From the IMG/VR virus record IMGVR_UViG_3300032265_000426, positions 1 to 27,488 of that record: 27,488 nt of DNA; one strand, 5' to 3'. This document shows, in pieces, positions 8,312-17,965 of the stretch. Under the pieces are notes generated by a model, which saw only the letters and a list, made by a program, of their open reading frames with translations, was not told the origin of the DNA and made no database searches. The position numbers and the translations under genes are program-made. The first letter of the stretch is position 1. Each line of letters opens with the position of its first letter. This DNA comes from a virus.

Positions 8312-11300
8312 GTGATTATTAATCTACCCAAACTTGGGCCAGTACGGTTTGACGATAATTTATCTACTGAACAATTTCATGCGCAGCTTAATGCGCTTCA
8401 ACAAAAATACGATTTTCAATTACCAAAACCTGACGTAGGTATTGGCACCTTGCTCAAGCAAGGTTTCATGCGTAGTATGGGGGAAACAGGTATCGCCCTT
8501 GGTGATGTCATCCCCGCTATGGGTGCGTCTGCGCTTGGGTTTGATGATTACGCCAAGAAACAAATGGGGGAAGCAGCAGCTTCTCGTGAACAATTACAAC
8601 AAAAATACCCCACACAATTTAATTCATACAAAGAAGTTAGTAGTCCTTACGAAGCCCTCCAGTATGGGGCTGAGACGTTGGGTGAGCTTGCACCAACCGC
8701 ATTGACTGCCATGATCCCCGGTGTTGGCGCAGAGGCTTTAGGTGCGCGTGTGGCTGCGCGTGGTGCTATGGGTGCAGCTATGGAAGCTGGCCCCTTGACC
8801 GAGGCTGCAATGGCAGCAGCACAAACAGGTGCTAAAAAAGCCGCAGAGACTGTAGGCCGTCGTGCAATGTATGGTGGTGTGTACCTTGGCTCTCTGGCCC
8901 AGAACGCTCCAGAAATATTTCAAAACATCTATGACGAAACCGGCAAGATGGAGCCGGGTATTGCTGCTTTAGCGGGTGGCATTTCCTCAGTGCTAGATAC
9001 CATAGTGCCCGGGGATGTAATGGATCAGTTGGGTAAGTACGGCAAAATGAAAGCAATTGCAGAGATTGCCAAAGAGTCCGGTGCTGCGCCCAAGGTGTGG
9101 AAATACATGCTTGGAAGTGCTGCCAAAGATGCAGCAATGGAAGGTCTTACAGAATCTGCTCAAGAAATCATTGGGGCCACAGCAGAAAAAGTTGCTGGAA
9201 GTAGTAAAGACGTATTCTCCCCAGAAAACATTCAACGCTATAAAGAGAATTTTGTTAAAGGCGCAATTGGTGGCGCTGGCTTTGGCGTACTCGGTGGGTT
9301 TGGTGAAGGCGCACGGGCTAAACACGAATACCGTAACTACCAAGAAGCTGAAGACTTTGTTAAACAACTACGCGCCAAAGAGGAAGCTGCGGGAACACTT
9401 ACCCCTGAGAAGGCAGCGCACTATGACGAGCAGATTGAAGGTTATCGTACTCAGCGCCAAGCAGATTTAGAAGCTGCATTTGAGGGATTACCTGACTTTG
9501 CGCAACGTCAAGAAGAGATGAAGGCGTTGCAAGCACGTATGGATGAAGCACGTCCGGGATCTAAAGCCTATAAAGACTTAACTGCTGATCTTCAAAAAAT
9601 GCGCGATGATGCAGAGGCTGCACGTAACAAGCAGTTGGAGGAAGAACAAAAAGCCGATGCTGAGAAAGTGGCAGGTAGTGCATTTGCCAAAGCGGAACCT
9701 ACTCCCGGTACTGGAGGGATGTTTAAACCGGGGCTTGAGCAACAGCGCGGAGAACAACAATCTGCCACACGCCAGTTTGCATTTGGAGATACTGCATCCG
9801 CTTTAGCAGGTGATCCAGTTACTGTAGACACCCTAAAAAACTTGAGCATCTCAGACCGTTCTACTACGGGTATTAGTTTGCTTGGAACTGATCTTGATAC
9901 GGTAGACGGTCGTCGTAAATTTATACAGACGTTGGAGAACCCTAGCTTCACAGGCAAAATTAACGAAGAGGCTTACGATGCTATCGTTAGTACGTTTGAC
10001 CCTAAAGAAGTTGTTGCACATCGTGCAGAAATGCAAGCTGAGAATATCTCTCCCACTAAACAGAAACAGCAACAACAGACAAGACAATTTGCCTTTGGAG
10101 AACCAGATGTTACAGGAACTAACACTACACCAAGTGGAGCAAGCCCTGATGTGGCTGGACAGTCCGAAACAGGGACTGTACCCAAGCGATCTAAAAAATC
10201 TGAACGAAGTGGATTGGCTAGTACTACAGAATCTACTGATAACACTGCAACAGGAGAAGGCCAGCAGTCTAGTGCATTAAATGAAAACGCCCCTACTACA
10301 GAAAATACGACTGCAAATGTTACTCCTGCTACTGAAAATACCAGTACTACCGAAACGAGTACAACACCACCTACTAATACAACTTCTGAAAATTTAAATA
10401 CAAATGGCACTCAAACCTCTGAAACCCAGCAAACAGAAACGCAAAGACAAGAAGCACCAGCAACCGGAGTAACAACCGAAACTCCAACGCCACGTGGGGT
10501 AACAGCGCGTCCTGATTTATCCGCAGAACTGGGCGTGATTCGGCAGAAGCTGGGTGTTGCTAAGTCTAAGTTGACTGGCATTGCAAAAGACGCGCATGCT
10601 TACTTTAGTAAGGTAGTGCCGGAACTTGCGTTAGATGCAATTGCCAACGACTTGGTATATCAACCTACGGCATACCGTAACTCAAACATGACACTGCCTA
10701 GCGTAACTACGCCGGGCACATTTGCGCCAACCCCTGAACCCACTTTTCACCTTGCTGAAGAATCTAAATTCCACGCAGGACAGGGGGGCGTTCACGCTAA
10801 AAATGCTGCTGCATGGGCACGTGCAAATCTGTCTCCCGAAGCTGTAGCCTTTATGGATAGCAAGATTGCCCAGTATCAAAAGGAAGCCGAGCGATCCAGC
10901 AAATCACGTAAAAAATTAGATAAGCAGCAAGCTCTTAGTAAAGCTACTGGTGTACAGGTTGCTGAAGAATCTAAAGCTGCCAAAGAGGAAGGTGACTACG
11001 CACCTACCCTGCAAGAACTTGAAGAAGCTAAAGGTACAAAAACTCTAGCAGGTAAACGTAAGAAGAACTTACAAAAACTTGCCAATGAGTTGTCGTCTGA
11101 TGCTGACTTATATGGCTCGTTTGATGATGTCGTTGATACTGATACTGGCGGCATTCTTCCTGCTGATGAAAATGCTGCGGCGTTACATTCATCGGCGCAC
11201 CCGGTGACCCTACATCAACTAGAGAACAACAACTTGGTAGGTGCGCTTAACGCTCTGGCGGATAACGCTTCGTCTGACTTTGCCAAGTTTTTTGCGCGTA

Positions 11301-14300
11301 TATTATCCAAAGTTGTTGGTAACGTAAATCTAGTATATGGGGCAGAACGCTCTATGTATGACCCAAAGACCAACACCATCTATTTGCGTGATGGTGCGTC
11401 TGAGTATGAAATACTGCATGAGTCAGCACATGCTGCCTTGTCGCACACCTTGGACAATGCTTCCCACCCAATAACCCGTCAAATTAAGACGTTGTTTGAA
11501 GCCATGAAAAAAGGGACAGAGGGTACGTATGGTGCAAAAGACATACAGGAATTTGTTGCAGAGGCTTGGAGTAATGAAGATTTCCGCAACCAGCTAAAAG
11601 AATTTAAACCCACTGGCGAAAAATTTACCGGTTGGGAAAAGTTTATGAAAGCCATACGGCAGTTCTTTGGTTTAAAAACAAAACCTGAACATACAACTGC
11701 ATTGGATGCGCTTGACCGGATGCTTAACGAGATTGTTAGTCCACCACCTGAGACACGCACGGGAGAAACGCTCTATGCCCAAGCTGCTACTAAACCAAAC
11801 ATAGCACAAGAAACTTTAGCGCGTATGGAAACGGTTATGCGCAGGCAACCTGTAATGAACAGTGAACGGGTTGTTGGATTTTGGAAAGGGTTAGAAAAAG
11901 TCAATGCGTTTGGACGTTTGGCAATGTATAAAACCCTTAACCTCTCAGCACTTGGTGAAATTGGTACCCGTATATTTGGTGAAAACTCCAAACTTTTTGC
12001 CAATCGCATCAATGAAATGGAAGGATATAAAGAACATTTGATGGAGGCTATGGCTCCGTTGCACCGCCGACTCCAAGAATTTCAAAGCTCTGAACGCTAC
12101 CAAGCATGGTCTGATTTAGTAGATGCTGCCACAATTCCTGACATCCGTCCTTATGATGAGGCACGTTCTAGGTATATAGGTACAGGCAAATTTGCAGAAT
12201 ACGAGGCGCTTAATAAGCGTTGGAAACAATTAACACCAGACGAGCAAAAACTGTACAAAGATTTATTTGCCACCTACAAAGCCCTTGATGGTGAGTTTAT
12301 AAAATCGTTAGAGAAGAACATCAAAGGTACAGTAGATGATCCCGGTAAAGCGTTATCTGCGTACCAAAAGATTTTGCAAGAGCTTTCTACTGTACGTATT
12401 GATCACTATGCTCCACTGTATCGTGAAGGCCCGTTTTGGCTGCAATACGATGTTAATGGCGTAACAGAGAAAAAAGCGTTTAGCAGCCAAGCTGAACGTA
12501 ACTTTGCGCGTCAACAACTTCAGACAAGTGGCGCAACCAATTTTGATGAGTACTCTAGAGTTCAGCAAATTAACTCTAAAAATATTCCTGATGGGACAAT
12601 GCTTGCCTCAATCATGGACATCATGAAAAAAGCGGGAGCAGGAGAAGAAGACTTAAACAAGTTAATACAACTTATTGTGCAGTCTTTACCTGAAACTAGC
12701 ATTCTTAAAAGTCGCCAAAACCGTACCGGCATTGGTGGTTACATCCAAAACGCAAGCTACGTATTTGATCGGGTTAGCAGTAACAGCGCACGGCAGCTTG
12801 CCCGTATGCGGTATGCCCCTGAAATTAAAAACCTGCTCACAAAAATGGGCGAGGATGCCAACACTATGCGTGGGCAAGAACAAATTTATGCAATCGAATT
12901 ACATAAAGAGTTTGCGCAGCGTGGGCAGTTTGCCATAACCCCTAACTTATCCAATTGGTCACAGACTGCAAGCTCTAGTGCTTTTTACTTTAACCTAGCA
13001 GGCAATGCATCTACCGCACTGATACAAGTTGTACAGACTCCAATGGTTACCTTCCCGCATTTGGGGGGTGTATATGGTTGGGGTAAGGCAAAAGATGCAA
13101 TGTTTAAAGCCTTCAAACTGTATAAAGAGAGCGGCTTGTCCCGCAACGTCGCTGAATTAGGCGGCGATGTATCCCAACAGAAAGCAATGCTTTCTATTGA
13201 AAATGCGGTTAACAATGGCAAAGCCCCACAGTACAAAGCATTGATTGAAGCCATGAAACTTCATGGACTATTGCAAACATCTACTGCAAGAGATGCCCTG
13301 AGTTCTGTTAACAACGATAAATCTGCTTATGGTGGCGTATCAAAAATACAGCGTGTAACTACGTTGGTAAGCTCTTTTATGTTCCACCATGCCGAACGTA
13401 TGGGTAGGGAAATTACTGGTGTGGCAGCTTATGATTTGGAAATGGATCGCCTTAAATCTAAGGGCATTACAGGCGAAGAAGCACAGAAGCAAGCCATTGC
13501 TAAAGCAATTTATACGGTAGAGTACACGCATGGTGCTGGTAGTACAGCGGCTGGCCCAAGCATAGCGCAAAGCGATATTGGTAGAACTTTGATGGTGTTC
13601 AAGCGTTACGCTTTCAGCATGTATCACATGTTGTTTGACACCATGCTCCGTGCGTTGCCAGTTAAAGGAGCAGCAGGCGAACAGTTAGAACAAATTAAAG
13701 CAGCGCGTAGGCAGCTTCTTGGCATCTATGGCATGAGCGCATTGTTCTCAGGTATTAAGGGTTTACCCTTGTATTGGATTATGCAGATGGCTTATGACGC
13801 AGTTAAAGATAAAGACGACGATGACTTTGATACGGTCATGCGCCGGTACATCCATGAGTTTGCGTTTAAAGGCCCAGTCAATTACGTATCTAACTTAGAC
13901 CTTGCAAGTCGTGTGGGTTGGACAGACTTGTTGTGGCGTGAAAATAAAGGTGCCAAAGCAGATGCTGGGGTCATGCAGCAGTTTGCGGAAGCTGCATTTG
14001 GCGCACCGTGGTCAATGGGTGACAGTATGTACCGTGGATACAAGTTGATCCAAGAAGGAAACATAGAGCGCGGTATTGAGACTATATTGCCTGTAAGTAT
14101 CCGCAACATCTTTAAGGGTAGTCGATACGCCTTACAAGGCGCTAACACGCTACGTGGTGATCCTGTAATGGGGGATATCAATGGCTACAACGCTGCTATG
14201 CAAGTGCTTGGGTTTGCTCCTGCTGACTTGATGAAACAGTACGAAGAAAATGCCTACATCACTAACAAGGCCAAGACAATTCATAAGGAAGAAAACGATC

Positions 14301-14536
14301 TCTTGCGGCAGTACTATGTTGCTCTGCATGAAAACGACTATGACCGCATGCAAGCTCGTAGGGCTGACCTTATGAAACTTGGCGCTAAGTATCCTGAACT
14401 TGGTATCAACGATGCATTCCTTTCAAAATCTGTGGCTGCACGTGACCGCATTACCAGCCAAATGTATCACGGCGTACAGGTAGATCAGAAGCTGAAAGAA
14501 CGTCTCCGTGGGGCTGCTGCTACAGCGTATGAATAA
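8312..14536 (+). CDS. Giant polyvalent/ejected virion protein with HExxH zincin domain
   Basis: This 2074-residue protein starts at a GTG with GGAG six bases upstream. Layout: a short N-terminal module (1-40, LPKLGPVRFDDNLSTEQFHA); Gly/Ala-rich hydrophobic helices that could cross a membrane (about 120-340); a coiled coil (about 390-455); two TRQFAFG motifs at 486-492 and 590-596; a Thr/Ser/Asn-rich linker (about 600-730); a zincin-type metallopeptidase domain with HESAH at 1036-1040 and EFVAEAW at 1080-1086, which supplies a likely third ligand or conserved Glu; long helical regions; and a hydrophobic C-terminal part (about 1550-1840) resembling LPD38-type regions of phage polyvalent proteins. 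Such proteins are thought to be packaged and injected with the DNA. It ends the + operon. The zincin call is good; the substrate is unknown. Confidence 0.78.
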   Translation: MIINLPKLGPVRFDDNLSTEQFHAQLNALQQKYDFQLPKPDVGIGTLLKQGFMRSMGETGIALGDVIPAMGASALGFDDYAKKQMGEAAASREQLQQKYPTQFNSYKEVSSPYEALQYGAETLGELAPTALTAMIPGVGAEALGARVAARGAMGAAMEAGPLTEAAMAAAQTGAKKAAETVGRRAMYGGVYLGSLAQNAPEIFQNIYDETGKMEPGIAALAGGISSVLDTIVPGDVMDQLGKYGKMKAIAEIAKESGAAPKVWKYMLGSAAKDAAMEGLTESAQEIIGATAEKVAGSSKDVFSPENIQRYKENFVKGAIGGAGFGVLGGFGEGARAKHEYRNYQEAEDFVKQLRAKEEAAGTLTPEKAAHYDEQIEGYRTQRQADLEAAFEGLPDFAQRQEEMKALQARMDEARPGSKAYKDLTADLQKMRDDAEAARNKQLEEEQKADAEKVAGSAFAKAEPTPGTGGMFKPGLEQQRGEQQSATRQFAFGDTASALAGDPVTVDTLKNLSISDRSTTGISLLGTDLDTVDGRRKFIQTLENPSFTGKINEEAYDAIVSTFDPKEVVAHRAEMQAENISPTKQKQQQQTRQFAFGEPDVTGTNTTPSGASPDVAGQSETGTVPKRSKKSERSGLASTTESTDNTATGEGQQSSALNENAPTTENTTANVTPATENTSTTETSTTPPTNTTSENLNTNGTQTSETQQTETQRQEAPATGVTTETPTPRGVTARPDLSAELGVIRQKLGVAKSKLTGIAKDAHAYFSKVVPELALDAIANDLVYQPTAYRNSNMTLPSVTTPGTFAPTPEPTFHLAEESKFHAGQGGVHAKNAAAWARANLSPEAVAFMDSKIAQYQKEAERSSKSRKKLDKQQALSKATGVQVAEESKAAKEEGDYAPTLQELEEAKGTKTLAGKRKKNLQKLANELSSDADLYGSFDDVVDTDTGGILPADENAAALHSSAHPVTLHQLENNNLVGALNALADNASSDFAKFFARILSKVVGNVNLVYGAERSMYDPKTNTIYLRDGASEYEILHESAHAALSHTLDNASHPITRQIKTLFEAMKKGTEGTYGAKDIQEFVAEAWSNEDFRNQLKEFKPTGEKFTGWEKFMKAIRQFFGLKTKPEHTTALDALDRMLNEIVSPPPETRTGETLYAQAATKPNIAQETLARMETVMRRQPVMNSERVVGFWKGLEKVNAFGRLAMYKTLNLSALGEIGTRIFGENSKLFANRINEMEGYKEHLMEAMAPLHRRLQEFQSSERYQAWSDLVDAATIPDIRPYDEARSRYIGTGKFAEYEALNKRWKQLTPDEQKLYKDLFATYKALDGEFIKSLEKNIKGTVDDPGKALSAYQKILQELSTVRIDHYAPLYREGPFWLQYDVNGVTEKKAFSSQAERNFARQQLQTSGATNFDEYSRVQQINSKNIPDGTMLASIMDIMKKAGAGEEDLNKLIQLIVQSLPETSILKSRQNRTGIGGYIQNASYVFDRVSSNSARQLARMRYAPEIKNLLTKMGEDANTMRGQEQIYAIELHKEFAQRGQFAITPNLSNWSQTASSSAFYFNLAGNASTALIQVVQTPMVTFPHLGGVYGWGKAKDAMFKAFKLYKESGLSRNVAELGGDVSQQKAMLSIENAVNNGKAPQYKALIEAMKLHGLLQTSTARDALSSVNNDKSAYGGVSKIQRVTTLVSSFMFHHAERMGREITGVAAYDLEMDRLKSKGITGEEAQKQAIAKAIYTVEYTHGAGSTAAGPSIAQSDIGRTLMVFKRYAFSMYHMLFDTMLRALPVKGAAGEQLEQIKAARRQLLGIYGMSALFSGIKGLPLYWIMQMAYDAVKDKDDDDFDTVMRRYIHEFAFKGPVNYVSNLDLASRVGWTDLLWRENKGAKADAGVMQQFAEAAFGAPWSMGDSMYRGYKLIQEGNIERGIETILPVSIRNIFKGSRYALQGANTLRGDPVMGDINGYNAAMQVLGFAPADLMKQYEENAYITNKAKTIHKEENDLLRQYYVALHENDYDRMQARRADLMKLGAKYPELGINDAFLSKSVAARDRITSQMYHGVQVDQKLKERLRGAAATAYE

Positions 14537-14562
14537 AAAAATCCCGACACTAGGTCGGGATT
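14535..14562 (-). terminator. Intrinsic terminator closing the minus-strand operon
   Basis: A perfect 9-bp stem (AATCCCGAC with GTCGGGATT, 14540-14548 and 14554-14562) with a 5-nt loop is followed, read on the minus strand, by a run of seven T (two inside the stem). On the plus strand the stem is followed by AAAAGG, so its orientation serves the minus operon. The T tract abuts the stop codon of the giant plus-strand gene, so the two operons converge with almost no spacer. It may impede plus transcription too. Confidence 0.85.
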
Positions 14563-14598
14563 AAAAGGAGAAAGCAACCACAGGAGAGAGACACAAGT

Positions 14599-14617
14599 TG
14601 CTAGGCGAACTCTAGCA
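14599..14617 (-). other. Short inverted repeat 3' of last minus gene
   Basis: TGCTAG pairs with CTAGCA around a 7-nt loop, six bases past the stop of the last minus-strand gene. No T run follows on either strand, so it is not a terminator by itself. It could be an mRNA 3'-end stabilising hairpin in front of the real terminator, or chance. The remainder of 14563-14622 holds purine-rich AGGAG-like stretches on the plus strand but no open frame of useful length. Confidence 0.35.
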
Positions 14618-14622
14618 CATTG

Positions 14623-14826
14623 TTAATTGATCCGCCAGAATCTTACTCCCTGTGTGCCTTTTTCCAACGTAAAGCGGTGCTTCACATTCATGTTCCGTTC
14701 TGCTGCGGATAAAACTATTTGTTTAGCAACAGCATGGCGATCTAAGCAGGGTATGTAGAAGGAACTTCCTACTACAAACTTATGCCATTCTATTACAACA
14801 GGTACAGTGTCAGCCGTTATCGACAT
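14623..14826 (-). CDS. Small conserved phage protein (GxSFYIPC / GVRFWR type)
   Basis: This 67-residue protein starts 17 bases inside the 3' end of the primase-helicase gene and runs to the terminator region. It has two recognisable blocks, VGSSFYIPC (residues 19-27) and a C-terminal EKGTQGVRFWRI, with a basic helix between them. Small phage proteins with a G-x-SF-hydrophobic-IP...G-hydrophobic-R-hydrophobic-WR pattern are widespread near replication genes and unassigned. Last gene of the minus operon; a nucleic-acid-binding role is possible but unproven. Confidence 0.72.
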   Translation of the reverse strand: MSITADTVPVVIEWHKFVVGSSFYIPCLDRHAVAKQIVLSAAERNMNVKHRFTLEKGTQGVRFWRIN

Positions 14827-17653
14827 CTATTTCAGGTGTTTCCGCTTCAGGATCTAGCTCTTTTGCAACAGAGCAGTCAATCATCATTGCCAAAACCGAG
14901 GGAGTAGTGAGGTCAGATCCTTTGGACAGGCTCTTTTTGACCAAACCCTTCATTACTTTCATGGTTTTTAAATCAGAGGTCAACGCCTTATAAGAGATTT
15001 GGTTGATGCTGCACCATTCACGTAGCCCCCGTGCTGCAATGAACAACATCTTTTGGTCAGGCTCGTAACGTATCAACAACTCTCCACGGGGTTCCCTGAT
15101 TGGCGCTTCGGTTAGTCCTGTACGTTTATCAACATTGCTATTTACGATCAACATATTATTAGTCTTCTCGTTAAGGAACATACCAATACGACTCAAGGGG
15201 CCGGTGTTGTCAGCACGTACATCTAACCGCAAGTTACCAAGTCTTTCAACTGCCCATTTATAAACTAAAGCTACGTCAATATCATGTAGCCCCAACTTCT
15301 TGGTGATGATTCCTGATGTGATGGCGCAAGCAGCAGTAGCTGACCAAAAGCGTTCCCGTTGTGTAAACCCTGCGGCTTTATCTAATTTACGCTGCACCGC
15401 AGCAAGCAAGCGTTTTACTTCGGGGAGGTTGGTAATCACATACCGTATAAAGATTTCCCCTGCCACACCATAATTCTCATACATCGGGTTGAACATGGCA
15501 TCGGATTCAGCCTTACTAAGTGAATCGTTCTTGGCTACGTTCAACTCAATAATCCGCATCAACTCACCTTCAGGAAAGTCCTTGAGGTTGTACAACTGAT
15601 CGTACAAACTTTTGTTACCTGATGTAATTGCAATCGACGACCAGCGTAATGAATTGCTACGCTCTGCATTGGTTTGCGATTGCATCCGGTTTCGACCACG
15701 ACCATGCGTCATAGCATAAGCCATGCTGCTGACTTCCTCGTCATCCATATTGGTCAACTCGTCAATCGTTGGTGGCAAATTTCCAAGTACAGCAATCCTA
15801 TGCATACGGGCAAGATATTTATCTTCTTGGTTCAATAAAGGTTCAACAGGTCTTCCCCATATGCTGTTAATCAAAAGCTGGATGGTAGTTTTACCCACTC
15901 CGCTACCATTGTTTGTCAGGTGAATGATTGACCCATTGAGCTTTGTATACTTAAAGAGGGCAGACCCGAACCCTGCAAATAATGTGAACGCACGTACTTC
16001 GTTCCCGGCTGCTGCGTAAATGTTTGCTACCTTTTTCCACTCGGTGATTGTTCCTTTTTTGGTATAGAAACTGGCAGTCTCTGATGTTGCAGATGATGAC
16101 GGGCTGAAATTAACCCCTGATGCTGTTATCTCACGGTTGCCAATAATGAATTTGCTATCGTCTTCATGCCAACCAAACTGCTGCCGTGCCTTCTCAGCCT
16201 CAGTCAAATGTTGTAGTTCCTGAACCCATTTAGTCACGTATCCCATAAGTACATCCAATCTTTTGTTATAAGCAGCTACACCTTGATAAGCCAAAACTTC
16301 CCGAAATTTATCCTTGGACAAAACGCTGGAAAGAGGGGCAGAGAATTCACGGATACCATCTTTGGGCATATGTAAACGCATCCACAAAGATTCTCCAGCG
16401 TCAGGATCAGTCAGGCGCTTAACAACATAGAAGTCGTACTCATAAATCAACTCGTCTTTGTTGTCTTCGCCCTTCTCATTCTTACCCCAACCACGCTTAT
16501 AGACCCCGCCATTTTTTCCCCTGAAATATGGGTATGGGTATTCAGGGATTTCAACTGTCATGTCTTCTTCTAAGACTGCATTGCGCATTACAACGATGTT
16601 GTCTTCTGCCTTGGCCTCTGCAATACGTGACCCAATTTGTATGGGTGATGTAATCTTTCCTTTGTGGGGGCAGTCCTGACATAGCGTTGAGTTAATGCTT
16701 GCAAACGTGGTGCACTTGTACGGCTTATCGCGTAGTGCCATCGCCTTGTTGTAAGTCTCTTGCGGATCGTACTCAGAATGCTGATTAGATATCTTGTGAA
16801 TTGATAGGTCACCGTCTTCGCAATTAACCGCAATGGATAACCCCGCTCTCCACAACGGCTCCTCTACCGTTTCTTGTTCTTTGTAAATCCGTACCAGTTG
16901 CGCACACCCTTCACCCTCGGCACTTTTGCGCATGATCGCAGAGAAACGGGATATGCTGTTACCCATCAAAGCGCGAGTCGTGGCATCTATTGGGCGGCGC
17001 GGTGCATCCGAACCAAACAAGCTACCGTTATCTTCGGGCTCCTCTTCGACACCTATCAACATCTTGAACCGTGCGAGTTCAATAGGTACTCCATGAACCA
17101 ACACACCGACAGATTTTGGTGGGTTGTCTTTAAAGTTAAGCGTATCTGGGATCCGTAAAATACGTGCCGCATCTGCGGTAACTGCGGGATCAGCAGATAG
17201 GTTGTAGGTAGCACAGAATTTCTTCAGTGCCTCGGCTGTTGGCTTCCAATCGTTGTAGCCAATTGTTTCCGTGAGTGTCCAATAAACATGTATGCCGCGC
17301 CCTGAGTTGACTATAGTAGGCCGAGGTAGTCCATTTGTTTGAACAAATTGTTTGAGTGCGATAAGCGCCGCAGCTTGGGTAAGGTAGGGCTTAGTTTCGC
17401 CACAATCAAGATCCAACCAAAAAGCCTTGAACCATTTAGCGTTCTTAGCTGTTCTGCCTTCACTATCATCAAGGTACTTTGCACATCCAAAATATGTGTC
17501 GTACCCTTGTGCGATTAAACCTTCTACTAGCCCGTCAATCTCATCAATTGTTTTTACAAATGTCTGCCTCGGTGTACCTTTTTTCAACCCAACCACGCAG
17601 TACAAACCGTCATCGGCAAGCACAGAGGTGAGGAAAGTATTCCGTGTTGTCAT
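14810..17653 (-). CDS. Primase-helicase fusion: AEP primase plus DUF927-type helicase
   Basis: This 947-residue protein should prime and unwind DNA at the fork. The N-terminal archaeo-eukaryotic-type primase (PrimPol) part shows the metal-binding DLD at 81-83, the NSGRGIHVYW segment at 116-125 with the expected His122, and RILRIPDTLN at 164-173. Cys314, Cys325, Cys328 and His330 form a probable metal site linking to the second half. That half has a Walker A (NNGSGVGKTT, 581-590, Lys588) and a Walker B-like PPTIDEL (627-633), in a DUF927-like context. A terminator-like hairpin lies just upstream, and only a weak AAGAG ribosome site is visible. It overlaps the next small gene. Confidence 0.85.
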   Translation of the reverse strand: MTTRNTFLTSVLADDGLYCVVGLKKGTPRQTFVKTIDEIDGLVEGLIAQGYDTYFGCAKYLDDSEGRTAKNAKWFKAFWLDLDCGETKPYLTQAAALIALKQFVQTNGLPRPTIVNSGRGIHVYWTLTETIGYNDWKPTAEALKKFCATYNLSADPAVTADAARILRIPDTLNFKDNPPKSVGVLVHGVPIELARFKMLIGVEEEPEDNGSLFGSDAPRRPIDATTRALMGNSISRFSAIMRKSAEGEGCAQLVRIYKEQETVEEPLWRAGLSIAVNCEDGDLSIHKISNQHSEYDPQETYNKAMALRDKPYKCTTFASINSTLCQDCPHKGKITSPIQIGSRIAEAKAEDNIVVMRNAVLEEDMTVEIPEYPYPYFRGKNGGVYKRGWGKNEKGEDNKDELIYEYDFYVVKRLTDPDAGESLWMRLHMPKDGIREFSAPLSSVLSKDKFREVLAYQGVAAYNKRLDVLMGYVTKWVQELQHLTEAEKARQQFGWHEDDSKFIIGNREITASGVNFSPSSSATSETASFYTKKGTITEWKKVANIYAAAGNEVRAFTLFAGFGSALFKYTKLNGSIIHLTNNGSGVGKTTIQLLINSIWGRPVEPLLNQEDKYLARMHRIAVLGNLPPTIDELTNMDDEEVSSMAYAMTHGRGRNRMQSQTNAERSNSLRWSSIAITSGNKSLYDQLYNLKDFPEGELMRIIELNVAKNDSLSKAESDAMFNPMYENYGVAGEIFIRYVITNLPEVKRLLAAVQRKLDKAAGFTQRERFWSATAACAITSGIITKKLGLHDIDVALVYKWAVERLGNLRLDVRADNTGPLSRIGMFLNEKTNNMLIVNSNVDKRTGLTEAPIREPRGELLIRYEPDQKMLFIAARGLREWCSINQISYKALTSDLKTMKVMKGLVKKSLSKGSDLTTPSVLAMMIDCSVAKELDPEAETPEIDVDNG

Positions 17654-17673
17654 TGTTCGCTCTTTTTACAGAC

Positions 17674-17710
17674 AAAAATACCATAAGACCTACTGGCGAT
17701 AGGTCTATGG
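17674..17710 (-). terminator. Hairpin plus U-tract upstream of primase-helicase gene (terminator/attenuator or processing site)
   Basis: On the minus strand, CCATAGACCTA pairs with TAGGTCTTATGG (one bulged A) around a 7-nt loop (17681-17710 in plus coordinates). TATTTTTG follows directly. This lies in the 63-base gap between the HTH gene and the primase-helicase gene. The layout fits an intrinsic terminator or partial attenuator that lowers primase expression; an RNase III-type processing hairpin is the alternative. Confidence 0.65.
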
Positions 17711-17716
17711 CTCGGA

Positions 17717-17965
17717 TCAAGATGCTGATGTAGCGTTTAAGCGATCAAGCAGTTCCCATAATACTTTGCGTTTTTCAGGGTGCGGTAGGGCTTTCCCTAA
17801 GAACCACATGTATATGGCTTGGCGTGAAACATCTAGGTGTTCTGCTACATCTTGTACTGGGATGTCCCGTTCAATGCAAATGCGTCCAAGCTGCACACCC
17901 ACATGAAATGGATCTGCTTGCTTATTGGCATCTACAAATTTACGGGAATAGCCTCTGTTGTTCAT
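17717..17965 (-). CDS. HTH DNA-binding protein (phage regulator-like)
   Basis: This 82-residue protein has AGGGAAG upstream of its ATG. Residues 36-58 (PVQDVAEHLDVSRQAIYMWF) form a clear helix-turn-helix of the Cro/C1 or transposase-like type, preceded by a helix with PFHVGVQLGRICIERD. Such small proteins recur in phage replication operons. It overlaps the preceding gene by 26 bases. It probably binds DNA as a regulator or replication accessory; no sequence shows which operator it uses. Confidence 0.75.
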   Translation of the reverse strand: MNNRGYSRKFVDANKQADPFHVGVQLGRICIERDIPVQDVAEHLDVSRQAIYMWFLGKALPHPEKRKVLWELLDRLNATSAS

